A stretch of DNA of 51,383 bases from Planctomycetota bacterium (GTDB taxonomy: Bacteria; Planctomycetota; UBA1135; UBA2386): the NCBI GenBank assembly GCA_020848735.1, contig JADLHO010000024.1:1-51383 (forward strand), read 5' to 3'. Below the pieces are notes generated by a model. That model was not told the origin of the DNA. It saw nothing but the letters and a program-made list of their open reading frames with translations, and ran no database searches. Positions 42,366-51,114 of the stretch are shown here, piece by piece. Both the position numbers and the translations under genes were made by a program. Each line of letters starts with the position of its first letter. The stretch's first letter is position 1.

Positions 42366-43244
42366 ATGGTGGCGCGTCCGGACACGGTGCTCGGCATCCT
42401 CGACGCGGCGAGCGCCTGGCTCGAATCGCGCGGCGTCGACGCACCCCGGCGTTCCGTCGAGCTCCTGATGGGGCACGTGCTCCGACTCGATCGCCTGCAC
42501 CTCTACCTCGCGCACGACCGGCCGCTTTCCGAGTCCGAGCGCAGCGAGCTGCGCGCGCTCGTGGCGCGTCGCGCGCAGCACGAGCCCGTCGCCCATCTGC
42601 TCGGCACCTGGGACTTCTATGGGCACGAGCTCGAGGTCAATCGCGACGTGCTGGTGCCGCGGCCCGAGACCGAAGGACTCGTCGAGCTCGTGCTGAAGGA
42701 GCTCGGCGATTCTCCTGCGCGCGTGATCGATCTCGGCACCGGCAGTGGGGCGATCGCGATCGCGATCGCGCTCGAGCGTCCGCTCGTGGAGCTCGTCGCC
42801 GTCGACCGCAGCGCGGCCGCGTTGGCGGTCGCCGCGCGCAACGTCGCGCGCCACGGTCTCGGGTCGCGCGTCACGCTGCGTCAGGGCTCGTGGTGGTCGG
42901 CGTTGGCGGCAGGCGACGCGCCCTTCGATCTGATGGTCGCGAACCCGCCCTACTGCGATCCGCAGCGCGCGAACGACGTCGACGACGACGTGCGTCGCTA
43001 CGAGCCGGGCGACGCGCTGTGGTCTCCGCCGGGCCGCCCGGCGGCCTGCTATGAGGAGATCGCGGCCGCGGCGCCACGGCATCTGCGGGCGGGCGCGCGA
43101 CTCTGCTTCGAGACGGGTCTCGGTGCCGCCGAGCCTGCGCGCGATGCCCTGCTCGCGCAGCCGTCCCTCTGCGACGTGCAGCTGCTGGACGACCTGGAAG
43201 GCCGTCCGCGCTACCTCGTCGCCCGCGTCCGCGCCGGGACCTGA
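42366..43244 (+). CDS. prmC: Protein-(glutamine-N5) methyltransferase, release factor-specific
   Basis: PrmC methylates the glutamine of the GGQ motif of release factors using SAM. The 292-residue product has the N-terminal helical domain, R-P-E-T-E (motif before the Rossmann fold), the SAM-binding V-I-D-L-G-T-G-S-G-A-I-A-I-A, and the N-P-P-Y active site. It starts 12 bp after the membrane-protein gene and ends 7 bp from the convergent PilZ gene. Confidence 0.95.
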   Translation: MVARPDTVLGILDAASAWLESRGVDAPRRSVELLMGHVLRLDRLHLYLAHDRPLSESERSELRALVARRAQHEPVAHLLGTWDFYGHELEVNRDVLVPRPETEGLVELVLKELGDSPARVIDLGTGSGAIAIAIALERPLVELVAVDRSAAALAVAARNVARHGLGSRVTLRQGSWWSALAAGDAPFDLMVANPPYCDPQRANDVDDDVRRYEPGDALWSPPGRPAACYEEIAAAAPRHLRAGARLCFETGLGAAEPARDALLAQPSLCDVQLLDDLEGRPRYLVARVRAGT

Positions 43245-43251
43245 GCCGTGC

Positions 43252-43599
43252 TCAGACCGCGACCTGCGCGGTGACGAAGCGCCCGAGCGCCGCGCGGCAT
43301 TCCGGCGACAGCTGGGTGAAGAAGATCGCGATCTCGTAGGTCGGCGGCGCGACGTCGCGGAGCTTGAGACAGCGGACCACGGCGCCCTGCACGTCGTGGC
43401 TCCGTGCGTCCCCCGGGATCTCGATCGCGATGCGCACGAGCGTCATCTCGCGGAGCGCCTCGCCGTAGAGGCAGCACAGGCCGTTCGTCGAGAGGTCCTT
43501 GAGCTTCGCCTCGCGCATGCCGTCGCGCTCCGCGAGGCGGATCGAGAACTCCGCCTTCGCCCGCGCCGCACGCCGCCGCTCGATACCTGGTCGCGTCAT
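43252..43599 (-). CDS. PilZ-domain protein (c-di-GMP binding, predicted)
   Basis: The 115-residue product is essentially one PilZ domain. It has the N-terminal R-R-R-A-A-R arginine cluster and D-L-S-T-N-G-L-C matching the (D/N)-x-S-x-x-G motif; both motifs bind cyclic di-GMP in known PilZ proteins. No effector domain is attached, so it probably acts through a partner. It is divergent from ssb across 189 bp. Confidence 0.88.
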   Translation of the reverse strand: MTRPGIERRRAARAKAEFSIRLAERDGMREAKLKDLSTNGLCCLYGEALREMTLVRIAIEIPGDARSHDVQGAVVRCLKLRDVAPPTYEIAIFFTQLSPECRAALGRFVTAQVAV

Positions 43600-43788
43600 C
43601 GCTGGGGTCCTGGTTGCTTCACCCGTGGTGCTTCACGGCAGGTCGGCCGTGGCTCGCGAGCGCGCAGTGTGGCCGCTCGCGGGCGCGGACGTTACCGTCG
43701 CCCCCTTCGCAGCGCTACGTTCGCGCCGCACCCAGCGCGGCCCCGCCGGGGCCGTTCCCGCAGAGCAAGAGTCCATCCGGAACCCGTC

Positions 43789-44226
43789 ATGGCGAACTTC
43801 AACAAGGTCATCCTCCTCGGCAACCTCACGCGCGATCCCGAGCTCAAGTACACCCAGGGAGGTCAGGCGATCGCGAAGTTCGGGCTCGCCGTGAGCCGCA
43901 AGTACACGCAGAACGGCGAGACCAAGGAGCAGGTCTGCTTCGTCGACATCACGGCGTGGGGACGCACCGCGGAGATCGTCAACGAGTATGCGAAGAAGGG
44001 GAAGCCGATCCTGGTCGAGGGCCGCCTCGACTACCAGACCTGGGAGAAGGACGGCCAGAAGCGCAGCAAGCACGAGGTGGTCGCCGAGAACATCCAGTTG
44101 CTGGGTGCGCGCGATGGCGCCGGCAGCGGCGGTGGGGGCGGCGGTGAGAGCCGTCGCGGCGGCGCCGCGGGTGGCGGTGAGGCGGCGGCCGGCGGCGAGG
44201 CGGACTTCGACAGCATCCCGTTCTGA
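43789..44226 (+). CDS. ssb: Single-stranded DNA-binding protein
   Basis: The 145-residue product has the OB-fold N-terminus (F-N-K-V-I-L-L-G-N-L-T-R-D-P-E-L), F-V-D-I-T-A-W-G-R-T-A-E, V-E-G-R-L-D-Y-Q-T-W, then a glycine-rich linker and the acidic tip D-F-D-S-I-P-F that recruits partner proteins. The ATG at 43789 gives M-A-N-F-N-K. Confidence 0.96.
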   Translation: MANFNKVILLGNLTRDPELKYTQGGQAIAKFGLAVSRKYTQNGETKEQVCFVDITAWGRTAEIVNEYAKKGKPILVEGRLDYQTWEKDGQKRSKHEVVAENIQLLGARDGAGSGGGGGGESRRGGAAGGGEAAAGGEADFDSIPF

Positions 44227-44363
44227 CGGGGCGGGGCGCCCGCGAGCCCGCGCTGCCAAGGTCGCCGCAGCGTGGCGTCGCGCGACGCTCAAGGGATCGA
44301 CAGGGGGAATCCGAAAGGCACCCGGGAGCATCGGTCCTCTGACCGGGCTCCTGCCGGTGCTGC

Positions 44364-45650
44364 ATGGGGTCGATCCAAGAGGTCAAAGAGGCACTCTCTG
44401 CGAAGGCGATGACCGCCTCGCTCGACGATCTGCGTTCGCGCGGTCGTAACCAGGTCCGGATCATCCGCGCGGAACACGTCGCGCAGATGGTGGCCGAGGC
44501 CGTCGAGCGGGCCCTGGCCGACTCCGGCCTCGTGCCGCACGAAGAGCTCGAGCGCCTGGTGCAGAAGAGCCAGTCCGAGTTCTCGGCGGTGAAGGCCGAG
44601 CGCCAGCGCGATCTCGACGAGTCGCACCGGTTGTCGGAGGCCCTGCGCGAGGCGCAGGCGGTGCTCGCGGACACGGAAGCCCGCAGCAGCGAACTCGAAC
44701 AGCGCTTCCAGGACGCCCAGGCGCGGGCCAGCCAGGCCGAGTTCCGCGTGCTCTCGCTCGAGGAGCGGCTCGCGTCGCTCGAGGGGACGCGCCTGCGCGC
44801 GGTCGAACTCGAGCCCGAGATGCAGCGCACGCTCGCGCGGCTCCACGAGGCAGAGCTCGAGCTCGAGGCGCACCGCAAGCAGGTGAAGCAGCGCGAGCCG
44901 GAGCTCGCGAGTGCGACCCGGCGCGCCGAGGAGCAGGAGGGCCGCGCCAAGGTCGCCGAGGCGAAGGCCGGTCAGGCGCTGCGCGATCTCGAGTCCGCGC
45001 GTCTGCGCGTCGAGAGCCTCGAGCAGCGACTCGATGCCGAGAGCCAGAAGTTCACGCAGCTGAAGGCGCAGCTCGCGGCGACGCCGCAGGGCGCGCAGGC
45101 GCCGCAGCGCGAGCTCGTCGAAGCACGGGCGCGCAGCACCGAACTCGAGCGACAGCTAGCGGCCGCGCAGTCGCGGATCGCAGAGCTCGAACGGCATGCC
45201 GGCAACCAGGAGCTCAGCACGGCGGCGGCGTCGGCCCAGGTGGATGTCATGGCGCAGGTGCTCGAGGAGCTCGCGACGCTGAAGGCGCGCGTCGAGTCGC
45301 AGCCGCAGCCGCAGCCGGTCGCCGCGCCGCGCGCCGCGATCGTGCCGGGCTTCGAGGTGCCGCCGCCGGCGCGGGCGCCGCAGCACGACCCGGCGAGTGC
45401 CGCCGTGGATCAGTTGACCAATGCACTCTCCAAGCTGACCCAGAGCATGAACGACAAGATGGAGTCGTTCGGCCGGAAGATGGGCATCAGCAGCGCGGTG
45501 CAGTCCGGGCCTGTCTCGCTGGACGGCCTGTTCAAGGACCTCGACAGCCAGAAGGTCGAATCGAACCTCGACAATCTGGAGGTCAAGAAGAAGCAGTCCG
45601 GCGGCATCGCCGCCAATCTCGAGCGCCTCAAGAAGCTGAAGGGGAGCTGA
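44364..45650 (+). CDS. Long coiled-coil protein preceding an actin-like gene
   Basis: The 428-residue product has a short N-terminal domain (about residues 1-55), then a nearly continuous alpha-helical heptad region (about 60-290) rich in E, A, L, R and Q, a Pro/Gln/Ala linker (about 310-350), and a C-terminal segment that includes a short amphipathic part (L-T-N-A-L-S-K-L-T-Q-S-M-N-D-K-M) and ends basic (L-E-R-L-K-K-L-K-G-S). No signal peptide. It is followed 63 bp later by the actin-like gene on the same strand. The pairing suggests a filament-binding, membrane-linker or scaffold partner. I recognise no named family. Confidence 0.78.
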   Translation: MGSIQEVKEALSAKAMTASLDDLRSRGRNQVRIIRAEHVAQMVAEAVERALADSGLVPHEELERLVQKSQSEFSAVKAERQRDLDESHRLSEALREAQAVLADTEARSSELEQRFQDAQARASQAEFRVLSLEERLASLEGTRLRAVELEPEMQRTLARLHEAELELEAHRKQVKQREPELASATRRAEEQEGRAKVAEAKAGQALRDLESARLRVESLEQRLDAESQKFTQLKAQLAATPQGAQAPQRELVEARARSTELERQLAAAQSRIAELERHAGNQELSTAAASAQVDVMAQVLEELATLKARVESQPQPQPVAAPRAAIVPGFEVPPPARAPQHDPASAAVDQLTNALSKLTQSMNDKMESFGRKMGISSAVQSGPVSLDGLFKDLDSQKVESNLDNLEVKKKQSGGIAANLERLKKLKGS

Positions 45651-45713
45651 CGCAGAGCTCACCGATCGGCACGCCGAGCGGGATCGAACCACGGAAGAGA
45701 TCAGGAACGACGG

Positions 45714-46757
45714 ATGAACAACCAACACACTCACGGCTCGACGCCGAGGACGCACGAGCCCGAGACCGAGATCGCGCTCGGCAAGGGCATCGACCTCGGC
45801 ACCGCCAACATCGCCGCCGCGGTGCAGAACCAGGACGGCAGCATCACGGTCACCCTGGAGCGCAATGCGTTCCTCGACATCGGTGACGACGTCTACTCGA
45901 AGAACATGCTCACCAAGCTGAAGGTGCCCTACGTGGTGCACAACGGCAAGCTGATCGTGATCGGCGAGTCGGCCTTCGAGCTCGCGAACGTGTTCGGCAA
46001 GAACACGCGCCGTCCGATGTCGGACGGCCTCATCAGCCCCGGCGAGGTCGATGCGCTCCCGGTGATGCGCATGATCATCAGCAAGGTGCTCGGTGAGCCG
46101 CGCGTGCCCGGCGAGACCGTCTGCTTCTGCATCCCCGCGGAGTCGCTCGACGTCGACAACAACGTCGTCTACCACCAGGGTCTCTTCCAGGGGATCCTCG
46201 GCAAGATGGGTTACACCGCGCGGCCGATCAACGAGGCGCACGCGGTCATCTTCGCGGAGCTCGCCGACAACGACTTCACGGGCATCGGCCTGTCCTTCGG
46301 CGGCGGCATGGTCAACGCCTGCATCGCCTACAAGTCGATCCCGTGCGTGCAATTCTCCGTCGCCCGCGGCGGTGACTGGATCGATCGCAACGTCGCGCAG
46401 GTGCTCGGCGTGAAGCAGAGCAAGGCCTGCTACCTCAAGGAGCGCGGCGTGGACATCCGCGACCCGAAGAACCGCGAAGAGGAGGCGGTGGCGATCTACT
46501 ACCGCAACCTCATCAACTACGTGCTCCAGAACGTGAAGCACCGCTTCGAGTCGGGCCAGAACATGCCGACGTTCAACGAGCCGGTGGACATCGCGTGCGC
46601 CGGTGGCACGTCGATGGTGGGCGGCTTCATCGAGGTCTTCCGCGAGGAGTTCGGCAAGATCGACTTCCCGATCCCCGTGGGCCGCATCTTCCGCGCCGAA
46701 GAGGCGCTGACGGCGGTCGCGAAGGGCTGCCTGGTCGCCGCGGCGATCGGCGAGTGA
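45714..46757 (+). CDS. Divergent actin-like (MreB/ParM-type) ATPase
   Basis: The 347-residue product has the actin/Hsp70-fold nucleotide motifs: phosphate 1 G-I-D-L-G-T-A-N (25-32, as in MreB), phosphate 2 as G-L-S-F-G-G-G-M-V (about residue 190), and adenosine motif A-C-A-G-G-T-S-M-V-G-G-F (about residue 300). R-R-P-M-S-D-G-L-I-S resembles the MreB K-D-G-V-I region. It is too divergent from MreB or FtsA elsewhere to take those names, and has a 20-residue polar N-terminus. No mreC/mreD, parR or division gene is near. With the upstream coiled-coil protein it may form a filament system; AGGAA 7 bp before the ATG supports the start. Confidence 0.85.
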   Translation: MNNQHTHGSTPRTHEPETEIALGKGIDLGTANIAAAVQNQDGSITVTLERNAFLDIGDDVYSKNMLTKLKVPYVVHNGKLIVIGESAFELANVFGKNTRRPMSDGLISPGEVDALPVMRMIISKVLGEPRVPGETVCFCIPAESLDVDNNVVYHQGLFQGILGKMGYTARPINEAHAVIFAELADNDFTGIGLSFGGGMVNACIAYKSIPCVQFSVARGGDWIDRNVAQVLGVKQSKACYLKERGVDIRDPKNREEEAVAIYYRNLINYVLQNVKHRFESGQNMPTFNEPVDIACAGGTSMVGGFIEVFREEFGKIDFPIPVGRIFRAEEALTAVAKGCLVAAAIGE

Positions 46758-46790
46758 GACGCCGGCACGAACCGTCGGTTCGTACGCGTC

Positions 46791-46817
46791 GCGCGCGGCG
46801 GTGATCCCGCCGCGCGC
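46791..46817. terminator. 11-bp perfect hairpin between convergent genes
   Basis: GCGCGCGGCGG (46791-46801) pairs fully with CCGCCGCGCGC (46807-46817) around the loop TGATC, followed on the plus strand by CGTCGTTT. A second hairpin, ACGAACC/GGTTCGT (46767-46773 and 46777-46783), precedes it. Probably a bidirectional terminator for the actin-like gene and the amidase gene. Confidence 0.65.
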
Positions 46818-46824
46818 CGTCGTT

Positions 46825-49803
46825 TCAGCGGATCTCGGTCCGCGACCAGTTCAGCGCCTCGACGATCGCTCCGCTGACGGGATCGACCACGATCCCTGAG
46901 AAGTGCAGATCGAGCCCCGTGAGTCCGGGGATCGGCGGCACGAGGAAGCTCGCGGTCGCGCGCCCCTGCGCATCGAGGTTGCCGAGGAAGTTGCCGAGCA
47001 GCGGGTTCGCCGGATCGAGCGTGGCGAAGAAGAGCGCGTCCGGCGCGAGGCCGAGCACGATCCCGCCCGGCAGCGTGATCGCCGGTGCCTCCGCGAACGC
47101 CGCCATCAGCCAGTGGATCGCTCCCGCGCGACTGGGGACCTCGACGCCGAGCGCGACCGCCGCACCGCTCGCGACCGTCTCCGGCGTCGTCAGCGGCAGC
47201 GGTGCGAGGAGGAAGCGCAGCGCCCGCTGCAGGATCTCGCCCCGCAGCGCGTCCTCGCGGATGGTCTCGATCGGGAAGCCGAGGTAGACGACGCGCGCCG
47301 CGCCCGCGATGCGTTGGATCGCCGCGCCGGCACCGTTCGCGTACTCGAGAGCGAGCGTCGACTGCGCGTCCGCCGCAGCGAGAACGTCGGGGTAGTCCAC
47401 GTCGTAGGTCGGACCGCTGCCGTCGTCGAAGCTGCCGGCGGCGAGGCCCGCGAAGATGCTGCCGGCGCGCGGCCGGAAGCCGTAGCTGGCGGCGTCGTCG
47501 GCGACGTAGCTCGCGCCGAGCACCTGCCGGTGGAACGCGAGATCGCCGGCGCTGCCGCGGGCCTCGAGATCCCAGCCGATCTCCGAACCGGAGACGAGCA
47601 GGCGACCTCCACCCTGCACGTAGTTCCGCACGAGGGTCTGCTCCAGACCGTTGAAGCTCTCGTGCGCCGTGCTCTCCTCGCCGCAGGCCCAGTCGACGCA
47701 GCGGTAGTTCGCCAGCGCGACCGCACCGACCTGCACGGCCTCGTTCGTCGCCGAGTCCACCGCGAGCGAGAACGCGTGCGCGGCGCGCAGCGCGAGCAGG
47801 TGCCGCGGCAGGTAGTCGAGCGTGTTCTCCGGCTCCTTCACCGTGCGTTCGAAGCGGTCGAAGGCCTGCACGAGCAGCAACGACGCTCCGCCGTGATGCG
47901 TCGTCATGCCGCAGAGCACCTCGGTCGGGAACGATCGCCCGCTCGCGTTGAGCGCGCGCACGCGGAAGCAGAGCGCCGTGCCGGGCGCGAGCGGGCCGGT
48001 CGACCAGGAGTTCGCCGTCGTGCGTGCGACCTCGCGGAAGCCCTTGCCGTCGGCCGACTGTTCGATCGCGTATTCCGTCGCGAGCCCGCTCGGGCTCCAG
48101 GCGACCGAGAGCCCGCGTGCGCCGTCCTGCACCACGCGCAGCGAACCGGGCGCCTCCGGCGGGAAGGGTGCCGTGGGCGCGAAGTAGCGCAGCACGCCGC
48201 GGGCGATCGCGCGCGCCGCGAGGCGGCGGACGCGCGGATCGTGCAGGGCGCGATGGTCGACCGAGCCGGGCGTGTCGTGGAACGCGAGCTCGATCAGCAC
48301 CCCCGGCATCGTCGCGAGCAGCCGCACCTCGCCGAAGTTCGCCTGCAGCTTGCCGCGATCGGTCCAGCCCGCGTCGTACTCCGCGCGGATGTCCGCCACG
48401 ATCTGGTCGTGGATGCGCGCCTGCAGCGTCGTCGAGCCCGCGGTCGCCCCTCCGTTGTAGATGTAGGTGCTCGTGCCCAGCCCGCCGCCGGCGTTCGTGT
48501 GCAGCGAGACGAAGGCATCGGCGCCGATCCACTCGGCGAGCCGCGGTCGCGCGGTGACGTCGTCGTCGTGGTCCTCGCCGCCGGAGATCGAGTTCCACAC
48601 GGTGCTCGCGGCGCCGACGTACTGCGCCCAGTAGCGCGCGGCCTCGAGCCACTTCGCGCGGCCGCTGGTCCCCGTGCCGCGCACGAGCGTGCCGGAGCCA
48701 CCGCCCACCCGCACCGCATCGGCGATCACGACGCGCCCCGCGGGGGCATCCGCGAGCAAGGCGATCTGCGCACCGTCGGCGGCGCGGAACCACCACTCGC
48801 CGAGGTAGCGCCACGTGGAGCCGTCGCGGGTCTGGTCGACGAGCACGAGGTCGGTGCCGCCGGCATGCGTGATCGCGTAGCGCGCGACGTCGCTGCGGTT
48901 CGCGCCCGCGCGGAACCACGCGTAGACGGGGTAGCTGCCGTCCGCCGGCACCGCGACGCGCCAGGTCGCCTGCTCGACGGATCCCGGCGCCGTCGACGCG
49001 AAGCGATAGCCCAGGCCCGCGTAGCCGGCGCTCGCCGAGCTGCTCCAGGCGCCGAGCGTGACGAACGCCGGCGGTGACGCGGAGTCGTCGACCACGCTCT
49101 CGGTGTCGCTCTCGCTCCGCTCGCGGCAGGTGATGACCTGCGCGCCGAGGTTCTCGAGGTAGGGGGCGATCCAGCGCAGCGCGATCTCGTTGGTGTGGAC
49201 GTCCTCGATCAGGCCGTCGATGAGGCCGCGTTGCGTCGTCCAGCCGAGCGTCGAGTGCCAGTAGTAGCCGTGGCCCGGCGAGAGCGCGATGCGCTTGCCA
49301 CTCAGGGCACCCTGCACCTGGGCCGCGGCGACGACGAGTCCGCCGTCGCCACGGCGCGGCAGGGGACCGCTGCCGCCGAGCAGGCTGCCCAGCGGACGGC
49401 GCGTGCCGTCGCGCTCGACGACGTGGATCTCGACCGACCGCAGCCCCGGATCGACGCCGAAGGCGGTCTTCGTGAGCTGTTCGATCGCGTCCTCGATGCC
49501 GCCCGCGACCGCCGCACGCAGGATGCCGTCGTCGAGCGTGATCTCACAGCGCGCATCGCGTGCGGTGACGCCGAGCAGGCGCGTCCCGGGCGGCACGAGC
49601 GTCGTCAGGCCCGCGGCGCGTTGCACGGCATCCGGACCATCGACCACGCGCTGGAGCGCCGCCGCGAGTCCGGGACCCGCCACCGGCACGGCGACGAGTC
49701 CGCGATGGCGCCAGAGCAGGGCGCGTTGTGCGGCGAGGTCGGTCGCGGCGATGGCGAGCGCACCGAGGGCGAAGACGAGACGGGTCGGGACGCACGCGGA
49801 CAT
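46825..49803 (-). CDS. Secreted multidomain N-acetylmuramoyl-L-alanine amidase
   Basis: The 992-residue product has a signal peptide, a GerMN-like domain (about residues 30-150), then an amidase_3-type catalytic domain split by an insertion. The zinc ligands appear as H in S-P-G-H-G-Y, E in H-T-N-E-I-A-L and H in V-S-L-H-T-N-A-G; the catalytic glutamate is in L-I-E-L-A-F-H-D. The insertion (about 245-370) is a beta domain like those in golvesin/xanthan-lyase proteins (A-T-W-R-V-A-V-P, Y-P-V-Y-A-W-F). After the catalytic part come a fibronectin III-like domain (about 560-660), an unknown Rossmann-like part and a C-terminal module shared with the kelch protein. It should cleave the MurNAc-peptide bond outside the cytoplasm. 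Confidence 0.88.
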   Translation of the reverse strand: MSACVPTRLVFALGALAIAATDLAAQRALLWRHRGLVAVPVAGPGLAAALQRVVDGPDAVQRAAGLTTLVPPGTRLLGVTARDARCEITLDDGILRAAVAGGIEDAIEQLTKTAFGVDPGLRSVEIHVVERDGTRRPLGSLLGGSGPLPRRGDGGLVVAAAQVQGALSGKRIALSPGHGYYWHSTLGWTTQRGLIDGLIEDVHTNEIALRWIAPYLENLGAQVITCRERSESDTESVVDDSASPPAFVTLGAWSSSASAGYAGLGYRFASTAPGSVEQATWRVAVPADGSYPVYAWFRAGANRSDVARYAITHAGGTDLVLVDQTRDGSTWRYLGEWWFRAADGAQIALLADAPAGRVVIADAVRVGGGSGTLVRGTGTSGRAKWLEAARYWAQYVGAASTVWNSISGGEDHDDDVTARPRLAEWIGADAFVSLHTNAGGGLGTSTYIYNGGATAGSTTLQARIHDQIVADIRAEYDAGWTDRGKLQANFGEVRLLATMPGVLIELAFHDTPGSVDHRALHDPRVRRLAARAIARGVLRYFAPTAPFPPEAPGSLRVVQDGARGLSVAWSPSGLATEYAIEQSADGKGFREVARTTANSWSTGPLAPGTALCFRVRALNASGRSFPTEVLCGMTTHHGGASLLLVQAFDRFERTVKEPENTLDYLPRHLLALRAAHAFSLAVDSATNEAVQVGAVALANYRCVDWACGEESTAHESFNGLEQTLVRNYVQGGGRLLVSGSEIGWDLEARGSAGDLAFHRQVLGASYVADDAASYGFRPRAGSIFAGLAAGSFDDGSGPTYDVDYPDVLAAADAQSTLALEYANGAGAAIQRIAGAARVVYLGFPIETIREDALRGEILQRALRFLLAPLPLTTPETVASGAAVALGVEVPSRAGAIHWLMAAFAEAPAITLPGGIVLGLAPDALFFATLDPANPLLGNFLGNLDAQGRATASFLVPPIPGLTGLDLHFSGIVVDPVSGAIVEALNWSRTEIR

Positions 49804-49812
49804 GGGCCGCGG

Positions 49813-49818
49813 ATCCTA
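49813..49818 (-). promoter_or_regulatory. Putative -10 element (TAGGAT) for the amidase gene
   Basis: On the minus strand TAGGATCC starts at 49818, with 9 bp between the hexamer and the ATG at 49803, consistent with a leaderless mRNA and with independent transcription from namZ 78 bp upstream. Confidence 0.4.
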
Positions 49819-49881
49819 CGCGGCGGCGCAGGGTGACGAACCTCATGCGGGCCCGCGCATCCGGTCCGCCACGACGCGCGC

Positions 49882-51114
49882 TCAGGTCCCGCGCGGATAG
49901 AGCACGGCGTCGCCGACCTCGTCCCACCACGCCGAGACGTCGACGGCAGCGAGAGAATCGAGCGCGGCGCGGTCCGCGCCGGCGTCGATCGCGAGGCGCA
50001 GCGCGCGGCTGCCGCTCAGGATGTCGATCGGTTCCTTCGCGGTCTCGTACTCGTACGGCGGCTTGCGCCACGCGAACTCGCGGGGTGCGAGCGTCCGGCA
50101 CGCCGCGAGCAGCGCGAGCGTCGTGCGGTAGCTCCGCGCCCGCCGCGGCTCGTGCGGGTGGAGGAACACGCCGCCGCACGAGCGGCCGATGTGCTTGTGG
50201 AAGGTCGGCTCGAAGCGCACGGGCCGCAACGCGATCGATGGGTCGCTGCCCAGCGCGACCATCGCCGCCGCGAGCTCGTGACCATCGAGCCAGGGCGCGC
50301 CGCAGATCTCGAAGGGCGTCGTCGTGCCGCGGCCTTCGGAGAGGTTCGTCCCCTCGAGCAGGACCTGGCCGGGGTAGACCAGCACGCCCTCGAAGCGCGG
50401 CAGGTTCGGCGAGGTCGGCACCCAGCTCCGCACGGCGCGCGGCGACGCGAGCTCCGGCCACAGCGTGTCGCGGCGCCAGCCCTGCATCGGGACGACCTCC
50501 ACGAGCGCGTCCGGCACGTGCTCGCGTTGGAACCAGCGCGCGAGCTCACCGATCGTCAGCGCGTGCCGCATCGGGATCGGCAGCAGTCCGACGAAGCTCG
50601 CCTGGTCCGGTTCGAGCCGCGGACCCTCGACGACCTCGCCGCCGAGTGGATTGGGGCGATCGAGCACCAGCATCGGCACGCGATGCGCGGCGCACGCGCG
50701 CATCGCGAGCAGCAGGGTCCAGATGTAGGTGTAGACGCGCGTGCCGACGTCCTGGAGATCGACGACGAAGAGATCGAGACCCTCGAGCATCGCGGCGCTC
50801 GGCTCGCGGCGCTCGGCGTAGAGGCTGTGGCACGGCACGCGAAGCCGCGCGTCGCGCGCGTGCGCCGTCTCGATCATGTTGTCCTGCTGCTCCGACCAGA
50901 GCCCGTGCTGCGGGCCGAAGAGCGCCGCGAGCTTGCCGGGGAACCGCGCGGCGAACGACTCGTGCGCGTAGCGGAACGCGTGGTCGACGGAGGCCTGGTT
51001 GACGAGGAGCCCGACGCGCCGCGCGAGTTCGAGGCGACGCGGCGGAGCGACGAGCGCACGCTCGAGACCGAGCGCGAAGGCCTCGCGGGAGCCGGAGGCG
51101 TGCGCGTCGCTCAC
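49882..51114 (-). CDS. DUF1343/NamZ-type exo-beta-N-acetylmuramidase
   Basis: NamZ-type enzymes release terminal MurNAc from peptidoglycan fragments. The 410-residue product matches the family: G-L-L-V-N-Q-A-S-V near the start, F-G-P-Q-H-G-L-W-S-E-Q-Q-D-N, D-L-Q-D-V-G-T-R-V-Y-T-Y-I-W-T, L-D-R-P-N-P-L-G-G, W-V-P-T-S-P-N-L-P and L-L-E-G-T-N-L-S-E-G-R-G-T-T. No signal peptide is visible, so the cytoplasm is possible. The GTG start at 51114 overlaps the upstream stop as GTGA. It lies just upstream of the amidase gene on the same strand; together they could strip peptide and then MurNAc. Confidence 0.92.
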   Translation of the reverse strand: MSDAHASGSREAFALGLERALVAPPRRLELARRVGLLVNQASVDHAFRYAHESFAARFPGKLAALFGPQHGLWSEQQDNMIETAHARDARLRVPCHSLYAERREPSAAMLEGLDLFVVDLQDVGTRVYTYIWTLLLAMRACAAHRVPMLVLDRPNPLGGEVVEGPRLEPDQASFVGLLPIPMRHALTIGELARWFQREHVPDALVEVVPMQGWRRDTLWPELASPRAVRSWVPTSPNLPRFEGVLVYPGQVLLEGTNLSEGRGTTTPFEICGAPWLDGHELAAAMVALGSDPSIALRPVRFEPTFHKHIGRSCGGVFLHPHEPRRARSYRTTLALLAACRTLAPREFAWRKPPYEYETAKEPIDILSGSRALRLAIDAGADRAALDSLAAVDVSAWWDEVGDAVLYPRGT

